From Actinokineospora globicatena (lineage in GTDB: Bacteria > Actinomycetota > Actinomycetes > Mycobacteriales > Pseudonocardiaceae): 64,000 bases of DNA. Position 1 is the first letter of the stretch, and every line of letters begins with the position of its first letter. Positions 1 through 8,070 of this stretch are shown piece after piece. The notes beneath the pieces were generated by a model. The model made no database searches. It was not told the DNA's origin and saw nothing but the letters and a program-made list of their open reading frames with translations. Where the stretch lies: positions 744,001-808,000 of the forward strand of contig NZ_JAMTCR010000002.1 in the NCBI RefSeq assembly GCF_024171945.1. The letters are read 5' to 3'. Position numbers and translations under genes: made by a program.

Positions 1-965
1 ATTGTGGGGACGTTGGCTGCGCGTAGGGCGGTGGCGTAGGCCTCGCCTTCGTCGCGGAGGGGGTCGAAGCCTGCGGTGGCTATGTAGGTAGGTGGGAGGT
101 TGGTGAGGTCTTGGGCGCGGAGGATGGAGAAGCGGGGGTCGGCTCGGTGTTCTCGTTTGGACGCGTAGTGGTTGAGGAACCAGTCGATGTCGTGGTCGGT
201 TAGGAAGTAGTCGGTGGCGAAGAGGTCGCGGGAGCGGCGGCGGACTGTGGCGTCGGTTCCTGGGTAGAACAAGAGTTGGAACGCGGGTGTGGGGGCGCCG
301 GTGCGGACGGCTTGGTGGGCTGTGACGGCGGCTAGGTTGCCCCCGGCTGAGTCACCGCCGACTGCGATGCGGGTTGGGTCTACGCCTAGGGAGTCGGCGT
401 TCTTAGAGGCCCAGAGGTAGGCGCTTAGGGCGTCGTCGACTGCGGCGGGGAATGGGTGTTCTGGGGCTAGGCGGTAGTCGACGGAGAGGACCTTGACTGC
501 CGCGCCGCGGGCTATGAAGCGGCAGGGGTTGTCGTGGGTGTCTAGATCGCCGAGGACCCAGCCGCCGCCGTGGTAGAAGACGAGGAGTGGGGCGCGTTCG
601 CCGACGCCCTCTGGGGTGTAGAGGCGCGCCGGGATTCCGTCCAGGTCAAGGGTTCTTACAGCTACCGGCTCAATGGTCTCCCCCGCGATAAGACGGCTGG
701 ACCGGCGCATCTCGACGCGGGAGCGGTCGGGGTCGCGGTGAGCGAGACCGTCGCCGTTGGCCAGGCGGTTGAGGGTGAGCAGGAGTTGGGCGTCGAGCTC
801 CAACTCCTGGCCGTCGACCCGGATAGGCCTGCCTGCGATGAGGCGGCGGACCGGGCGAGGTAGGGCGAACAGGGCCCGTACCGCAGCGGTCTGGATCCGG
901 GGCGGAATCACGTCGAGCAGCACCGGCGCCACGTTACTTGCCAGTAGTGACGTGGGCAACGCCAT
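1..965 (-). CDS. alpha/beta hydrolase, hormone-sensitive-lipase family esterase (3' end cut by window edge)
   Basis: Likely a carboxylesterase or lipase acting on small acyl esters. About 321 residues are visible. The oxyanion-hole motif HGGGW is at residues 132-136 and the nucleophile elbow GDSAGG at 204-209 (Ser206). GFDPLRDEG near 299-307 holds the probable catalytic Asp301. The catalytic His should lie just past the edge, since this family is usually about 310-360 aa. The ATG at 963-965 is the first start after upstream stops. The gene is divergent from the FMN reductase, with only 59 bp between starts, so the two promoters must overlap. Substrate unknown. Confidence 0.85.
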   Translation of the reverse strand, partial: MALPTSLLASNVAPVLLDVIPPRIQTAAVRALFALPRPVRRLIAGRPIRVDGQELELDAQLLLTLNRLANGDGLAHRDPDRSRVEMRRSSRLIAGETIEPVAVRTLDLDGIPARLYTPEGVGERAPLLVFYHGGGWVLGDLDTHDNPCRFIARGAAVKVLSVDYRLAPEHPFPAAVDDALSAYLWASKNADSLGVDPTRIAVGGDSAGGNLAAVTAHQAVRTGAPTPAFQLLFYPGTDATVRRRSRDLFATDYFLTDHDIDWFLNHYASKREHRADPRFSILRAQDLTNLPPTYIATAGFDPLRDEGEAYATALRAANVPT

Positions 966-1024
966 GTGGACCTCCACCGCGATGGAGGTCGTACGGTCAC
1001 CCCCACCGGTGGAAGGATGGTCAC

Positions 1025-1582
1025 GTGACGGTCTCTGTGGTGGGTATCGGCGGGTCGCTGCGCGCGGACTCGCAGTCCGAGCGGTCGCTGCGCATCGCGC
1101 TCGCGGGTGCCGCCGAGGCGGGGGCGAAGACGACCGCGCTCTCGGGCACCGACCTGGTGCTCCCGTTCTACGACCCCGCCGTGCCCGACCGCACCGACGC
1201 CGCGCGCAGGCTGGTCGACGAGCTGCGCGAGGCCGACGGCGTCATCCTGGTCTCCCCCGGCTACCACGGCACGGTGTCCGGCCTGGTCAAGAACGCCCTG
1301 GACTACGTCGAGGACCTCCGCGAGGACGAGCGCGTGTACCTCGACGGCCGCGCGGTCGGCTGCGTGGCGACGGCGGCGGGCTGGCAGGCGGCGGTGAACA
1401 CGCTCACCGCGCTGCGCTCGGTCACGCACGCGCTGCGCGGTTGGCCGACCCCGCTCGGCGCCGCGATCAACACCATCGGCACCAAGTTCGACGAGACCGG
1501 CGGCTGCACCGACCCGAACGTGCCGACGACGCTGCGCACCATCGGCCTGCAGGTCGCCGAGTTCGCCCTGGCCCGCGCCTAG
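1025..1582 (+). CDS. NADPH-dependent FMN reductase family protein (flavodoxin-like)
   Basis: A 185-aa protein with the flavodoxin-like fold of the NADPH-dependent FMN reductase family, which reduces FMN or quinones in the cytoplasm. The N-terminal GIGGSLRADSQSERSL segment is the FMN-phosphate loop, and SPGYHGTVSGLVKNALDY at about 80-97 is the characteristic family motif. The GTG start at 1025 is chosen because GGAAGG lies 7-12 bases upstream; an in-frame ATG further upstream gives an arginine/proline-rich extension unlike the family. The physiological electron acceptor is not evident from the neighbours. Confidence 0.88.
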   Translation: MTVSVVGIGGSLRADSQSERSLRIALAGAAEAGAKTTALSGTDLVLPFYDPAVPDRTDAARRLVDELREADGVILVSPGYHGTVSGLVKNALDYVEDLREDERVYLDGRAVGCVATAAGWQAAVNTLTALRSVTHALRGWPTPLGAAINTIGTKFDETGGCTDPNVPTTLRTIGLQVAEFALARA

Positions 1583-1587
1583 CGAGC

Positions 1588-1618
1588 CCGGCCGACCCCC
1601 GCGCTGGAGGTCGGCCGG
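1588..1618. terminator. bidirectional hairpin between convergent genes
   Basis: A perfect 10-bp inverted repeat (CCGGCCGACC / GGTCGGCCGG) with an 11-base loop fills the 42-bp gap between the convergent FMN reductase and S9 peptidase genes. There is no clear U-tract, so it may be a weak or shared terminator. Confidence 0.55.
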
Positions 1619-1624
1619 ACCCGG

Positions 1625-3466
1625 TCAGCGCAGCTTGAGCGCCCGCAGCGCGAAGTGGACCTCGATCAGCGACTGCTTGATCGTCTCGGCGACCACCAGC
1701 GAGCCGTGGCCCGCGTCGTAGCGGTAGACCTCGTACGGGTGGTCGCGGTCGGCGAGGCGGGCCAGGTAGTTGTCGATCTGGCGGATGGGGCAGCGCGGGT
1801 CGTTCTCCCCCGCGAGCACCAGCACCGGGACGCGCACCTGGTCGACGTAGGTGATCGGCGAGCACTCCTCGTAGACCGCCCCCACCTCGGCCGGGGACCC
1901 GCCAAACAGGGCTCGGTCGAACGCGCGCAGAGGCTCCATCTCGTCCTCGTACGCCGCCAGGTAGTCCGCGACCGGGACTCCCGCGACACCTGCGGCCCAC
2001 AGCTCGGGCTGCGTGCCTAGCGCCAACAGTGCCAGGTAGCCGCCCCAGGACGCGCCGTTGACCACGCAGCGGGCAGGGTCAGCGAGGCCCGTTGACACTG
2101 CCCACTCGTGCACGGCGGCAACGTCAGCGAGCTCGGTTAGACCTGGCCGGCCCTCGATCGCGTCGCGCCACGCGGAGCCGTAGCCGGTAGACCCGCGGTA
2201 GTTGACGTGCACGACAGCGAACCCGGCGTCGACCCACATCGCGCGGTAGGCCGAGAACCGGTCTTCGTCGGCGGCGTGCGGACCACCGTGCAGCGTGAAC
2301 ACCGTCGGCAGCGCACCCTCCGGCGCGTCCGCGGGACGGGCGACGAGCGCGTGGACCGTGCCGTTCTCGGTCTCGACGAACGCGTCAGTCAGTGGAGCGC
2401 TGCCGGGGGCAACATCTCCGGGCGGCGTAAGAAGCACGCGGTCAGTGCCGTCGCTGAACAGTGCCCGGACTGCGGACGGCTCGGCGGCGTTAGACCAGGA
2501 GTACTCGACGGTGCCATCGGGCCGGGTGTGCGCCGATCCGATCGTCCCGGGCGGAGTGTCCAAAGTAGTCAGCGTGCCGGTAGCGATGTCGTACCGGTGC
2601 AGGGTGTTACGGGCTTGGTGGGTGTGTGCGACGAGCAGCGCAGTGCCGTCGGTGTACCAGTCAGCCTCAACTTCGCCAGGTAGGTCTAGCGCGATCTCTT
2701 GCTCGGTATCGGCCTCGACGTCCCAGATCAGGAGTTCCTCGCGGCCACGACGCTCGTGCAGCACCAAGAGCCTGCTGTCACCGACCACGGGACTGAACGC
2801 GATGCCGCTAAGACCCTTGCCCTTGCCGTCCCACTTCTCGGTGACGGTAGATCCATCTGCGACGGACAGGACCCGCAGCGCCGGGTGGCGGTTGTCGCCG
2901 TGCTCGGAGTGCGCGATGGCCAGCAGCCGCTCGTCGTAAGAGAGCGCGGCAACGCCACCGTCGTGCTCGTCCTGGTAGATCACCTCGGCGTCGGCGCCAT
3001 CGCGGGACAGGTAGATCGTGGTGCCGTCGTCGTCGGCGACCCCGACCACCTGCACCGCGTCGCCGATCTCGAGGCCTGCCGGGTAGCCGGCCTTCGCGCC
3101 GACGACGGCGGGCGCGGCCTCAGTGCCTGCCGGGCGGCCCGCGAACGGCTCGGCGACCCAGGTGCCGAACTCGTCGCCGTCGGTGTCGGCGAACCACCAG
3201 ATCCGCTCGCCGTCCGGGGAGACGGTGGCGTGCAGGGTGCCGTTGGGGCGGTCGGTGACCTGGCGGTGGGTGTCCGTTGCGCGGTCCCACGCGTAGACCT
3301 CCCACACGCCGCTGGCGTTGGAGATGTACACGGTCCGGTCCGGCGCCTCCAGCGCCCAGTCGGGCAGGCTGACCCGGGCGGCGTGGAAGCGCGCCCGCCA
3401 GCGGGCCTCGGTCTGCTCGTCGGGGAACAGGTGGTCCGGTACCTCGGCGACTGGATGAGTGCTCAC
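1625..3466 (-). CDS. S9 family peptidase (prolyl oligopeptidase / acylaminoacyl-peptidase type)
   Basis: A 613-aa serine peptidase with an N-terminal seven-bladed propeller of TolB-like repeats (for example SPDGERIWWFAD) and a C-terminal alpha/beta hydrolase domain from about residue 370. The catalytic triad is visible: Ser473 in GASWGGY, Asp556 in GENDPR and His587 in AGHGS. HGGPH is the oxyanion region. Such enzymes trim short peptides, often after proline or from acylated N-termini. There is no signal peptide, so it is cytoplasmic. The GTG start at 3464-3466 begins the conserved segment; in-frame upstream sequence is the antisense of the neighbouring gene. Confidence 0.92.
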   Translation of the reverse strand: MSTHPVAEVPDHLFPDEQTEARWRARFHAARVSLPDWALEAPDRTVYISNASGVWEVYAWDRATDTHRQVTDRPNGTLHATVSPDGERIWWFADTDGDEFGTWVAEPFAGRPAGTEAAPAVVGAKAGYPAGLEIGDAVQVVGVADDDGTTIYLSRDGADAEVIYQDEHDGGVAALSYDERLLAIAHSEHGDNRHPALRVLSVADGSTVTEKWDGKGKGLSGIAFSPVVGDSRLLVLHERRGREELLIWDVEADTEQEIALDLPGEVEADWYTDGTALLVAHTHQARNTLHRYDIATGTLTTLDTPPGTIGSAHTRPDGTVEYSWSNAAEPSAVRALFSDGTDRVLLTPPGDVAPGSAPLTDAFVETENGTVHALVARPADAPEGALPTVFTLHGGPHAADEDRFSAYRAMWVDAGFAVVHVNYRGSTGYGSAWRDAIEGRPGLTELADVAAVHEWAVSTGLADPARCVVNGASWGGYLALLALGTQPELWAAGVAGVPVADYLAAYEDEMEPLRAFDRALFGGSPAEVGAVYEECSPITYVDQVRVPVLVLAGENDPRCPIRQIDNYLARLADRDHPYEVYRYDAGHGSLVVAETIKQSLIEVHFALRALKLR

Positions 3467-3548
3467 CCGTCCGATCCTGCCAGGCCGGTAGACTGGCGTC
3501 GCCCGCTGATCGAGCGGGAAACGCACGTGACCTGGGGGCGGTGTCGCG

Positions 3549-4223
3549 ATGTCCGAACAACCCTGGGCGGAGAACCACCCGGTTCGACCCGACCAGCAGC
3601 AGCACGCCGTGGGCCAGGCGCCGGTGGGCGGGTACGTGCTGCACATCCCGCCGCGGCGGCGCAAGCCGTGGATCTGGGTCGTCCTCGGGGTGGTGCTGGT
3701 GGTCCTGGCCGGGGCGTTCACCTGGCTGGCGATCGACACCGCGCCGGGTGCCGCGCCCAGCAAGCGCGGCGAGGAGGTGCGGACCAAGGTCATCTCCGCG
3801 CCTGACGGCAGCGGCCGGTTCACCACGCCCGTCGACTGGACCGAGATGCCCGGCGAGTACCAGGCCGAGGGCGCCTCGATGACCTACGGGCAGATCTACC
3901 AAGAGCGCTACCTCATGCTGTTCGCCGAGGAGAAGTCGGAGTTCGACGACTTCGCGGACTACGAGGAGAGCGCCATCATGCTCATGGCGAACCTCCCGTC
4001 CGAGTCGACCAGGGTCGGCGACCGGGAACCCGTCCGGATCGGCAAGCTGTCCGGGGCGCGCTACGAGGTCACCGGGGTGTTCGACGGCGAGCCCTGCGTC
4101 TTCTGGTTCACCGTCATCGAGGGCCAGCGCCGGTACTACCAGGTCATGACCTGGACGCTGGCGTCGCGCCGGGACTCGGCGGAGCCCGCGTTGGCCGAGG
4201 TCGTGGCCACCTTCGAGGAGTAG
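3549..4223 (+). CDS. single-pass membrane protein, extracytoplasmic domain of unknown function
   Basis: A 224-aa protein with a proline/glutamine-rich cytoplasmic tail, a basic PPRRRKP stretch, one transmembrane helix (about residues 43-66, WIWVVLGVVLVVLAGAF) and an outside domain of about 155 residues. The domain resembles the soluble part of small actinobacterial lipoproteins that follow a T/P linker, but I do not recognise a named family. It is divergent from the S9 peptidase across 82 bp. The layout is shared with the unrelated-looking protein at 54208-55002. Function unknown. Confidence 0.7.
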   Translation: MSEQPWAENHPVRPDQQQHAVGQAPVGGYVLHIPPRRRKPWIWVVLGVVLVVLAGAFTWLAIDTAPGAAPSKRGEEVRTKVISAPDGSGRFTTPVDWTEMPGEYQAEGASMTYGQIYQERYLMLFAEEKSEFDDFADYEESAIMLMANLPSESTRVGDREPVRIGKLSGARYEVTGVFDGEPCVFWFTVIEGQRRYYQVMTWTLASRRDSAEPALAEVVATFEE

Positions 4224-4258
4224 GCGTCACCCCGGCCCGCCGCGGGTACCCGGGCCGC

Positions 4259-4474
4259 ATGGCGACCTACCGCGCGGGCACGAGGGTGAAGTGGAAGTGG
4301 GGCACCGGCTGGGCCGAGGCGAAGGTCGTCTCCGCGCACCGGGAGACCACCACGCGCACCCTCAAGGGCGAGGAGATCACCCGCCACGGCACCGAGGACA
4401 ACCCCGCGTACGTGCTCGAGCAGGACGACGGCGCGCGGGTGCTCAAGCTGCACAGCGAACTGTCCCGCGAGTAG
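4259..4474 (+). CDS. DUF2945 / hypervirulence-associated TUDOR-domain protein
   Basis: A 71-aa basic protein beginning ATYRAGTRVKWKWGTG, with the WxWGxG and YxxxQDDG-type signatures of DUF2945 (hypervirulence associated protein, TUDOR-like SH3 barrel). These small cytoplasmic proteins are widespread in actinobacteria and fungi; their role is not established. It is 35 bp downstream of the membrane protein and may be co-transcribed. No Shine-Dalgarno is visible before the ATG, and TACCCG a short way upstream could be a -10 box of a leaderless transcript. Confidence 0.75.
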   Translation: MATYRAGTRVKWKWGTGWAEAKVVSAHRETTTRTLKGEEITRHGTEDNPAYVLEQDDGARVLKLHSELSRE

Positions 4475-4523
4475 CCAGTTCGACCGAAGTCCGCGCAGGT
4501 CAGAGGGCACGATTCGAACACTT

Positions 4524-4546
4524 GTGTCATACCTCGGCGGTAGAAT
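4524..4546 (+). promoter_or_regulatory. possible DNA-damage (RecA-NDp/PafBC-like) promoter
   Basis: GTGTCATACC at 4524-4533, seven bases, then TAGAAT at 4541-4546. The spacing resembles the LexA-independent actinobacterial RecA-NDp promoter (TTGTCRGTG, about 8 nt, TANNNT), although the second half of the -35 element diverges. It lies 30 bp before the ATG of the unknown gene at 4577. Confidence 0.35.
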
Positions 4547-4576
4547 GGAGATCGACACCGACCGAGGGAGAGCCGC

Positions 4577-5233
4577 ATGGGTACGACGGCACAGCAGGTG
4601 GACGGGCAGGCGGGCGCGGTGGTGACGAGCGCGACCGCGTTCGCCGAGTACGCGGCGGGCGGGCGGGCCAGGCGCACCGAGATCGTGGTGTCGGCGCACG
4701 AGCGGGAGGGCGTCCCCGACCACTACGGCCGGGTGTTCTACCAGCCGATCCTCGCCGCGGTCGAGCAGGCGGCGCGGGCGGACGACCCGGCCGCGGTGTT
4801 GGCGGCGGCGGTCGCGGCGGCGGAGTTGACCGGGCAGCCGCGCGCCTACGGGGAGGTCGCCGAGGGCTTCCTGACCTGGTGGCACAAGGCCAGGCTCACG
4901 GCGGTGGACTGCGGCGCGACGGTGCTGCGGGTCGGCGGGGTGGAGTTGACGGTGGCGCCGCACCTGGCCGTGCGCGGTCGCTCCGGTGCGCTGCAGGTCG
5001 TGCTGTTCCACCTGAAGGAAACGCCGCTGACCAGGGACGGGGCGAACGCGGCGCTGCGGGTGCTCGCGGTGTGCGCGGCCGACCTGCTGCCCGGGGCGGA
5101 GCCGCTGGTGGTGGACCTGCGCCGAGCCCGGGAGTACCGGCTGGCGCGCAACACCAACATCGACAACCTGGACGCCTGGCTGACGGCGGAGGCCGCGGCG
5201 TACGCGTCGCACTGGCATTCCACTGCGCCGTGA
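4577..5233 (+). CDS. conserved hypothetical protein, possible PD-(D/E)XK-like fold
   Basis: A 218-aa protein I cannot assign. The start is supported by GAGGGAGAG just upstream. The N-terminal half is alanine-rich and helical. The middle (about 110-160) has a beta-rich stretch, VDCGATVLRVGG then LTVAPHLAVRG then ALQVVLFHLKETPL, in which an acidic residue and a QxxxFHLK strand are loosely like a PD-(D/E)XK nuclease core. That is a guess from pattern only. The promoter resembles the DNA-damage-inducible type, which would fit a repair role. No membrane segment or signal peptide. Confidence 0.6.
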   Translation: MGTTAQQVDGQAGAVVTSATAFAEYAAGGRARRTEIVVSAHEREGVPDHYGRVFYQPILAAVEQAARADDPAAVLAAAVAAAELTGQPRAYGEVAEGFLTWWHKARLTAVDCGATVLRVGGVELTVAPHLAVRGRSGALQVVLFHLKETPLTRDGANAALRVLAVCAADLLPGAEPLVVDLRRAREYRLARNTNIDNLDAWLTAEAAAYASHWHSTAP

Positions 5234-5306
5234 TGCAGCTGTAGTAGCAGAAATTCACCCGGCGAAACATCGACCGCGAGGTATTTCCACCTGGTCATGA
5301 AATAAA

Positions 5307-5347
5307 GGGCCGGTAACCCGATCCGCGGTGGATCGGATTACCGGCCC
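5307..5347. terminator. strong bidirectional terminator hairpin
   Basis: A long near-perfect inverted repeat, GGGCCGGTAA(C)CCGATCC / GGATCGG(A)TTACCGGCCC, around a 5-base loop. It is preceded by an A-rich run on the + strand, which gives a U-rich tail on the - strand. It separates the convergent genes at 4577-5233 and 5454-6119. Confidence 0.8.
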
Positions 5348-5374
5348 GAGGTGCCACAATCGGCACACGGGAGT

Positions 5375-5460
5375 CCTAGCGTCAGTAGATCCACAACTCA
5401 GTGCGTCAGTAGATCAGGAACTCAGTAGATCAGTAGATCAGCAGTTCGGTGGATCAGTGA
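5375..5460. repeat. degenerate 8-bp tandem array (consensus CAGTAGAT)
   Basis: Exact CAGTAGAT units start at 5383, 5407, 5423 and 5431, all in 8-bp register, with decayed units between and on both sides. The array lies at the 3' end of the Gly/Leu-rich protein gene on the minus strand and includes its stop codon (5454-5456). Confidence 0.7.
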
Positions 5461-6119
5461 CCCAGCAGGCCACCGACGAGCGGCAGGCCACCGAGCAGCC
5501 CGGAGAGCAGGCTGCCACCCGGCAGGCCGCCGACCAGGCCACCGAGGCCACCGGTCACGCCACCGGCACCACCGGTCAGACCACCGGTCAGGCCACCCAC
5601 CAGCGGCAGGTTGCCGAGCAGGCCGGTCAGCGCGCCAAGACCCGGCAGGCCACCGCCAGTGATGCCACCGGTCACGCCACCGACCAGCGGGAGCCCGCCG
5701 AGCAGCGAGGTCAGCAGGTTGGTCACGGTGTTGATCAGGCCCTGCAAGCCGCTGAGGCCGGGGAGGCCACCCGGCAACCCGCCGGGGAGGCCACCGGTCG
5801 CGCCGCCGAGCAGGCCACCGAGGTCGGGAATGGGCAGGCCCGGGATGATGCGCTCCAGCTCACCGAGCGCGGCGTCGAGCTTGAGTGCTGTCGCGTCCCC
5901 GGACTGGACCAGGGACGAGCGGAGGTCGGCGAAGGCTACCTGGACGCCAGCGAGGTCTTCGTTGGCGACGGCCGTGGCCAGTGCGCTGTCGGCCGTCGCG
6001 ATGCGCTCGACGGAAGCCGAGGAGATCGTGGCTGTTTCAGCCTGTGCCAATCCGGCACTACCGAGGGCGAGAACAGAACCCGAGACTGCCGCGGCGACGA
6101 AGCGAGCGATCTTGTTCAT
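5454..6119 (-). CDS. secreted glycine/leucine-rich repeat protein
   Basis: A 221-aa exported protein. It has a Sec signal peptide (MNKIARFVAAAVSGSVLALGSAGLAQA, cleavage after AQA), a helical segment to about residue 90, then a low-complexity hydrophobic Gly/Leu/Pro domain. This contains three copies of LLGxLPLVGG, the last ending the protein, separated by GGLTGG/GGLPGG runs. AAGGAGA 6-8 bases before the ATG is a good ribosome site. It resembles glycine-rich cell-surface proteins of Pseudonocardiales, but I know no function. The repeats suggest a self-associating surface layer (inference). Confidence 0.75.
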   Translation of the reverse strand: MNKIARFVAAAVSGSVLALGSAGLAQAETATISSASVERIATADSALATAVANEDLAGVQVAFADLRSSLVQSGDATALKLDAALGELERIIPGLPIPDLGGLLGGATGGLPGGLPGGLPGLSGLQGLINTVTNLLTSLLGGLPLVGGVTGGITGGGLPGLGALTGLLGNLPLVGGLTGGLTGGAGGVTGGLGGLVGGLPGGSLLSGLLGGLPLVGGLLGH

Positions 6120-6480
6120 CGAGATTCTCCTTGTCGGTTGTCCATGTGGACAATCAACTCAGTACCGGGGATATCCGGGGAAAACCATCGCTGATTCGGG
6201 AAATGCGCGGCGGATCAATCAGAGCGTGAGGAGAGCCGCATTCATGTTCTGGGCGTCTGGGTGACGGAGGGTGCCGTCGAGGTGACCCAGGGTCGCCAAC
6301 GCCGAGAGGTTTACGCCCGCATACCCCGACCGCTGGGCGGACGTCGCTCGATCGGGGCCGATTGGCGCCGAACTCGACGGTCGGGTGACAGAACCGGGCA
6401 CCAGGGTGCCCGGAGGGCCTGACGGCGGCCGCCCCGGTTAATCGGTTGACCGGGCGGTCGGACTCGGGTGCCATCGGGGC
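6120..6480. other. 361-bp intergenic region with divergent promoters
   Basis: No convincing gene is present. It holds the leader of the Gly/Leu-rich gene, including a 16-bp inverted repeat (TTGTCCAT/GTGGACAA, 6138-6153) next to its ribosome site and a GGATATCC palindrome near 6168. The remainder is moderately lower-GC DNA leading to the MFS gene. Confidence 0.6.
6138..6153. promoter_or_regulatory. 16-bp inverted repeat in the leader of the Gly/Leu-rich protein gene
   Basis: TTGTCCA / TGGACAA around a TG centre, 19-34 bp upstream of the ATG on the minus strand. It could be an operator or a small leader hairpin. No regulator is identified. Confidence 0.35.
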
Positions 6481-7665
6481 ATGCAGCAGTACCGCCGGAT
6501 GCTCGGCCTCCCCGGCGTTCGCGCGCTGATGATCTTGATGTTCTTCGCCCGGATCCCGCTCGCCGCCACCGCGATGGTGCTCACCCTGCTGGTCGCGGTC
6601 GGCCTCGGCGGCAGCTACGGCGCCGCGGGCCTGGTCGGCGCGGCGGGCACGATCGGGGTCGCCGTCGGCGCGCCGCTGATGGGCCACGTCGTCGACCGCT
6701 ACGGCCTGCGGCCGATGGTGCTGCTGGCCACCCTGTGCGAGGCGGCGTTCTGGCTCACCGCCCGGTTCATGCCGTACCCGGTGCTGCTCGGCTCGGCGTT
6801 CTTCGGCGGGCTGCTGGCGCTGCCGTCGATGTCGATCGCCAGGCAGGCCATCGCCGCGATGGTGCCCGAGGACCTGCGGCGCACGGCGTTCTCGCTCGAC
6901 TCGATCTCCATCGAGCTGAGCTACATGGTCGGCCCGGCGCTCGCGGTGCTGCTGGCCACCCAGCTGTCCCCGCAGGCGGCCACCACCGGCCTCGGCTGCG
7001 CGGTGCTGGTGGTCGGCCTGCTCATCGTCGCGTTCAACCCGAGGGTGCGCGCCGACCACGAGCGCGGCGACACCGAGCGGGTGCCGCGCCGGGAGTGGCT
7101 GACGCCCAAGTTCATCGGCGTGCTCGCGGTCGGCGGCGGCGCGGTGTTCGTGCTGGCGGGCACGGACGTGACCATGATCGCGGCGCTGCGGGCGAACGGG
7201 GAGCTGGACTGGACCGGGCTGCTCGTCGTGATCATCTGCACCTCGTCGGCGGCGGGCGGGCTGGTGCACGGCGCGGTGCGGCGGTCGCTGCCCCAGGTCG
7301 TGCTGATGGGCCTGATGGGGCTGCTGACCATCCCGGCGGCGCTGTTCATCGGCGAGTGGTGGCTGCTCGCGCTCGCGCTGGTGCCCAGCAGCTTCCTGTG
7401 CGCCCCGACGATGGCCACCACGGGTGAGGAGGTCGCCAGGCTGGCCCCGGTGTCCATGCGCGGCGCGGCGACCGGCTTGCAGAGCTCCGCGCTGACCCTC
7501 GGCGCGTCACTGGGCGCCCCGGCCATCGGCTTCGTCGTCGACCACAGCTCCCCCGCCTGGGGGTTCGCCGCGGCGGGCCTGGGCGGGGTGCTGGTCGCGG
7601 GGGCCGCCTGGGGCCTCGGCGCGGGCCGGACCAAGAAGGCCGAGCAGGTCGTCCCCGTCGGCTAG
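6481..7665 (+). CDS. major facilitator superfamily transporter
   Basis: A 394-aa integral membrane protein with about 12 hydrophobic helices. GHVVDRYGLRPM between helices 2 and 3 is the MFS motif A (GxLaDrxGrkp). PEDLRRTAFSLDSIS follows helix 4, and RGAATGLQSSALTLGASLGAPAIG is the typical C-terminal-half glycine-rich helix. It most resembles drug/proton antiporters and sugar-efflux MFS proteins; the substrate cannot be read. No adjacent regulator; it is convergent with the asd cluster. Confidence 0.88.
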   Translation: MQQYRRMLGLPGVRALMILMFFARIPLAATAMVLTLLVAVGLGGSYGAAGLVGAAGTIGVAVGAPLMGHVVDRYGLRPMVLLATLCEAAFWLTARFMPYPVLLGSAFFGGLLALPSMSIARQAIAAMVPEDLRRTAFSLDSISIELSYMVGPALAVLLATQLSPQAATTGLGCAVLVVGLLIVAFNPRVRADHERGDTERVPRREWLTPKFIGVLAVGGGAVFVLAGTDVTMIAALRANGELDWTGLLVVIICTSSAAGGLVHGAVRRSLPQVVLMGLMGLLTIPAALFIGEWWLLALALVPSSFLCAPTMATTGEEVARLAPVSMRGAATGLQSSALTLGASLGAPAIGFVVDHSSPAWGFAAAGLGGVLVAGAAWGLGAGRTKKAEQVVPVG

Positions 7666-7688
7666 CGGCAGCGGACGGACAGCAGCAG

Positions 7689-8007
7689 TCAGACGTTGCC
7701 GAAAGCGACGAACCCCATCGCGACCACGGTCACCGCGACGGCACCCGCGACCAGCCACGGACGGCGTCGATCCGGATCGGGCCGGGTGGTGGCGAGCCGC
7801 CCGGTCGCGGTGCGGTGGGCGAGCACGATGAGCCCGACGCCCATCACCGCGGTTATGGGCATCAGGTCGGCCAACAGGTCGACGACCCGTGCCAGCAGGT
7901 TCTCCGGGGCGCCGGTCGAGCGCCACGCCGAGCCGGGTCAGCAGGAAGACCAGCCAGGAGGCCGCGCCGCGGAGCTGCCGCTTGGCGACGCGAAGATCAG
8001 CCGACAT
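7689..8007 (-). pseudogene. small membrane protein gene split by a +1 frameshift
   Basis: The first part reads from the ATG at 8005-8007 (MSADLRVAKRQLRG then a hydrophobic ASWLVFLLTRLGVAL). It then continues sensibly only in the next frame (NLLARVVDLLADLMPITAVMGVGLIVL ... WLVAGAVAVTVVAMGFVAFGNV, stop at 7689). Both parts show high third-position GC in their own frames, and the switch is near the GACCGGCGCCCCGG run at about 7900-7915. Removing one base would give a product of about 105 aa with three hydrophobic helices. Either a true decayed gene or a sequencing error. It starts immediately after the asd terminator. Confidence 0.55.
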
Positions 8008-8010
8008 GAC

Positions 8011-8056
8011 GACGGCCGGTGCCGAGCGGGGTGTCCCCCGCACGGCACCGGCCGTC
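8011..8056 (-). terminator. hairpin terminator downstream of asd
   Basis: A perfect 14-bp inverted repeat (GACGGCCGGTGCCG / CGGCACCGGCCGTC) with an 18-base loop, 15 bp after the asd stop. No U-tract follows, as is common in actinobacteria. Confidence 0.7.
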
Positions 8057-8070
8057 AGCCTGAAGGGCTG

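Noticed and set aside
4513-4528. LexA (SOS) box TCGAAC-N4-GTGTCA before the gene at 4577
   Set aside because: Only the left half-site matches the actinobacterial LexA consensus. The RecA-NDp-like reading fits better.
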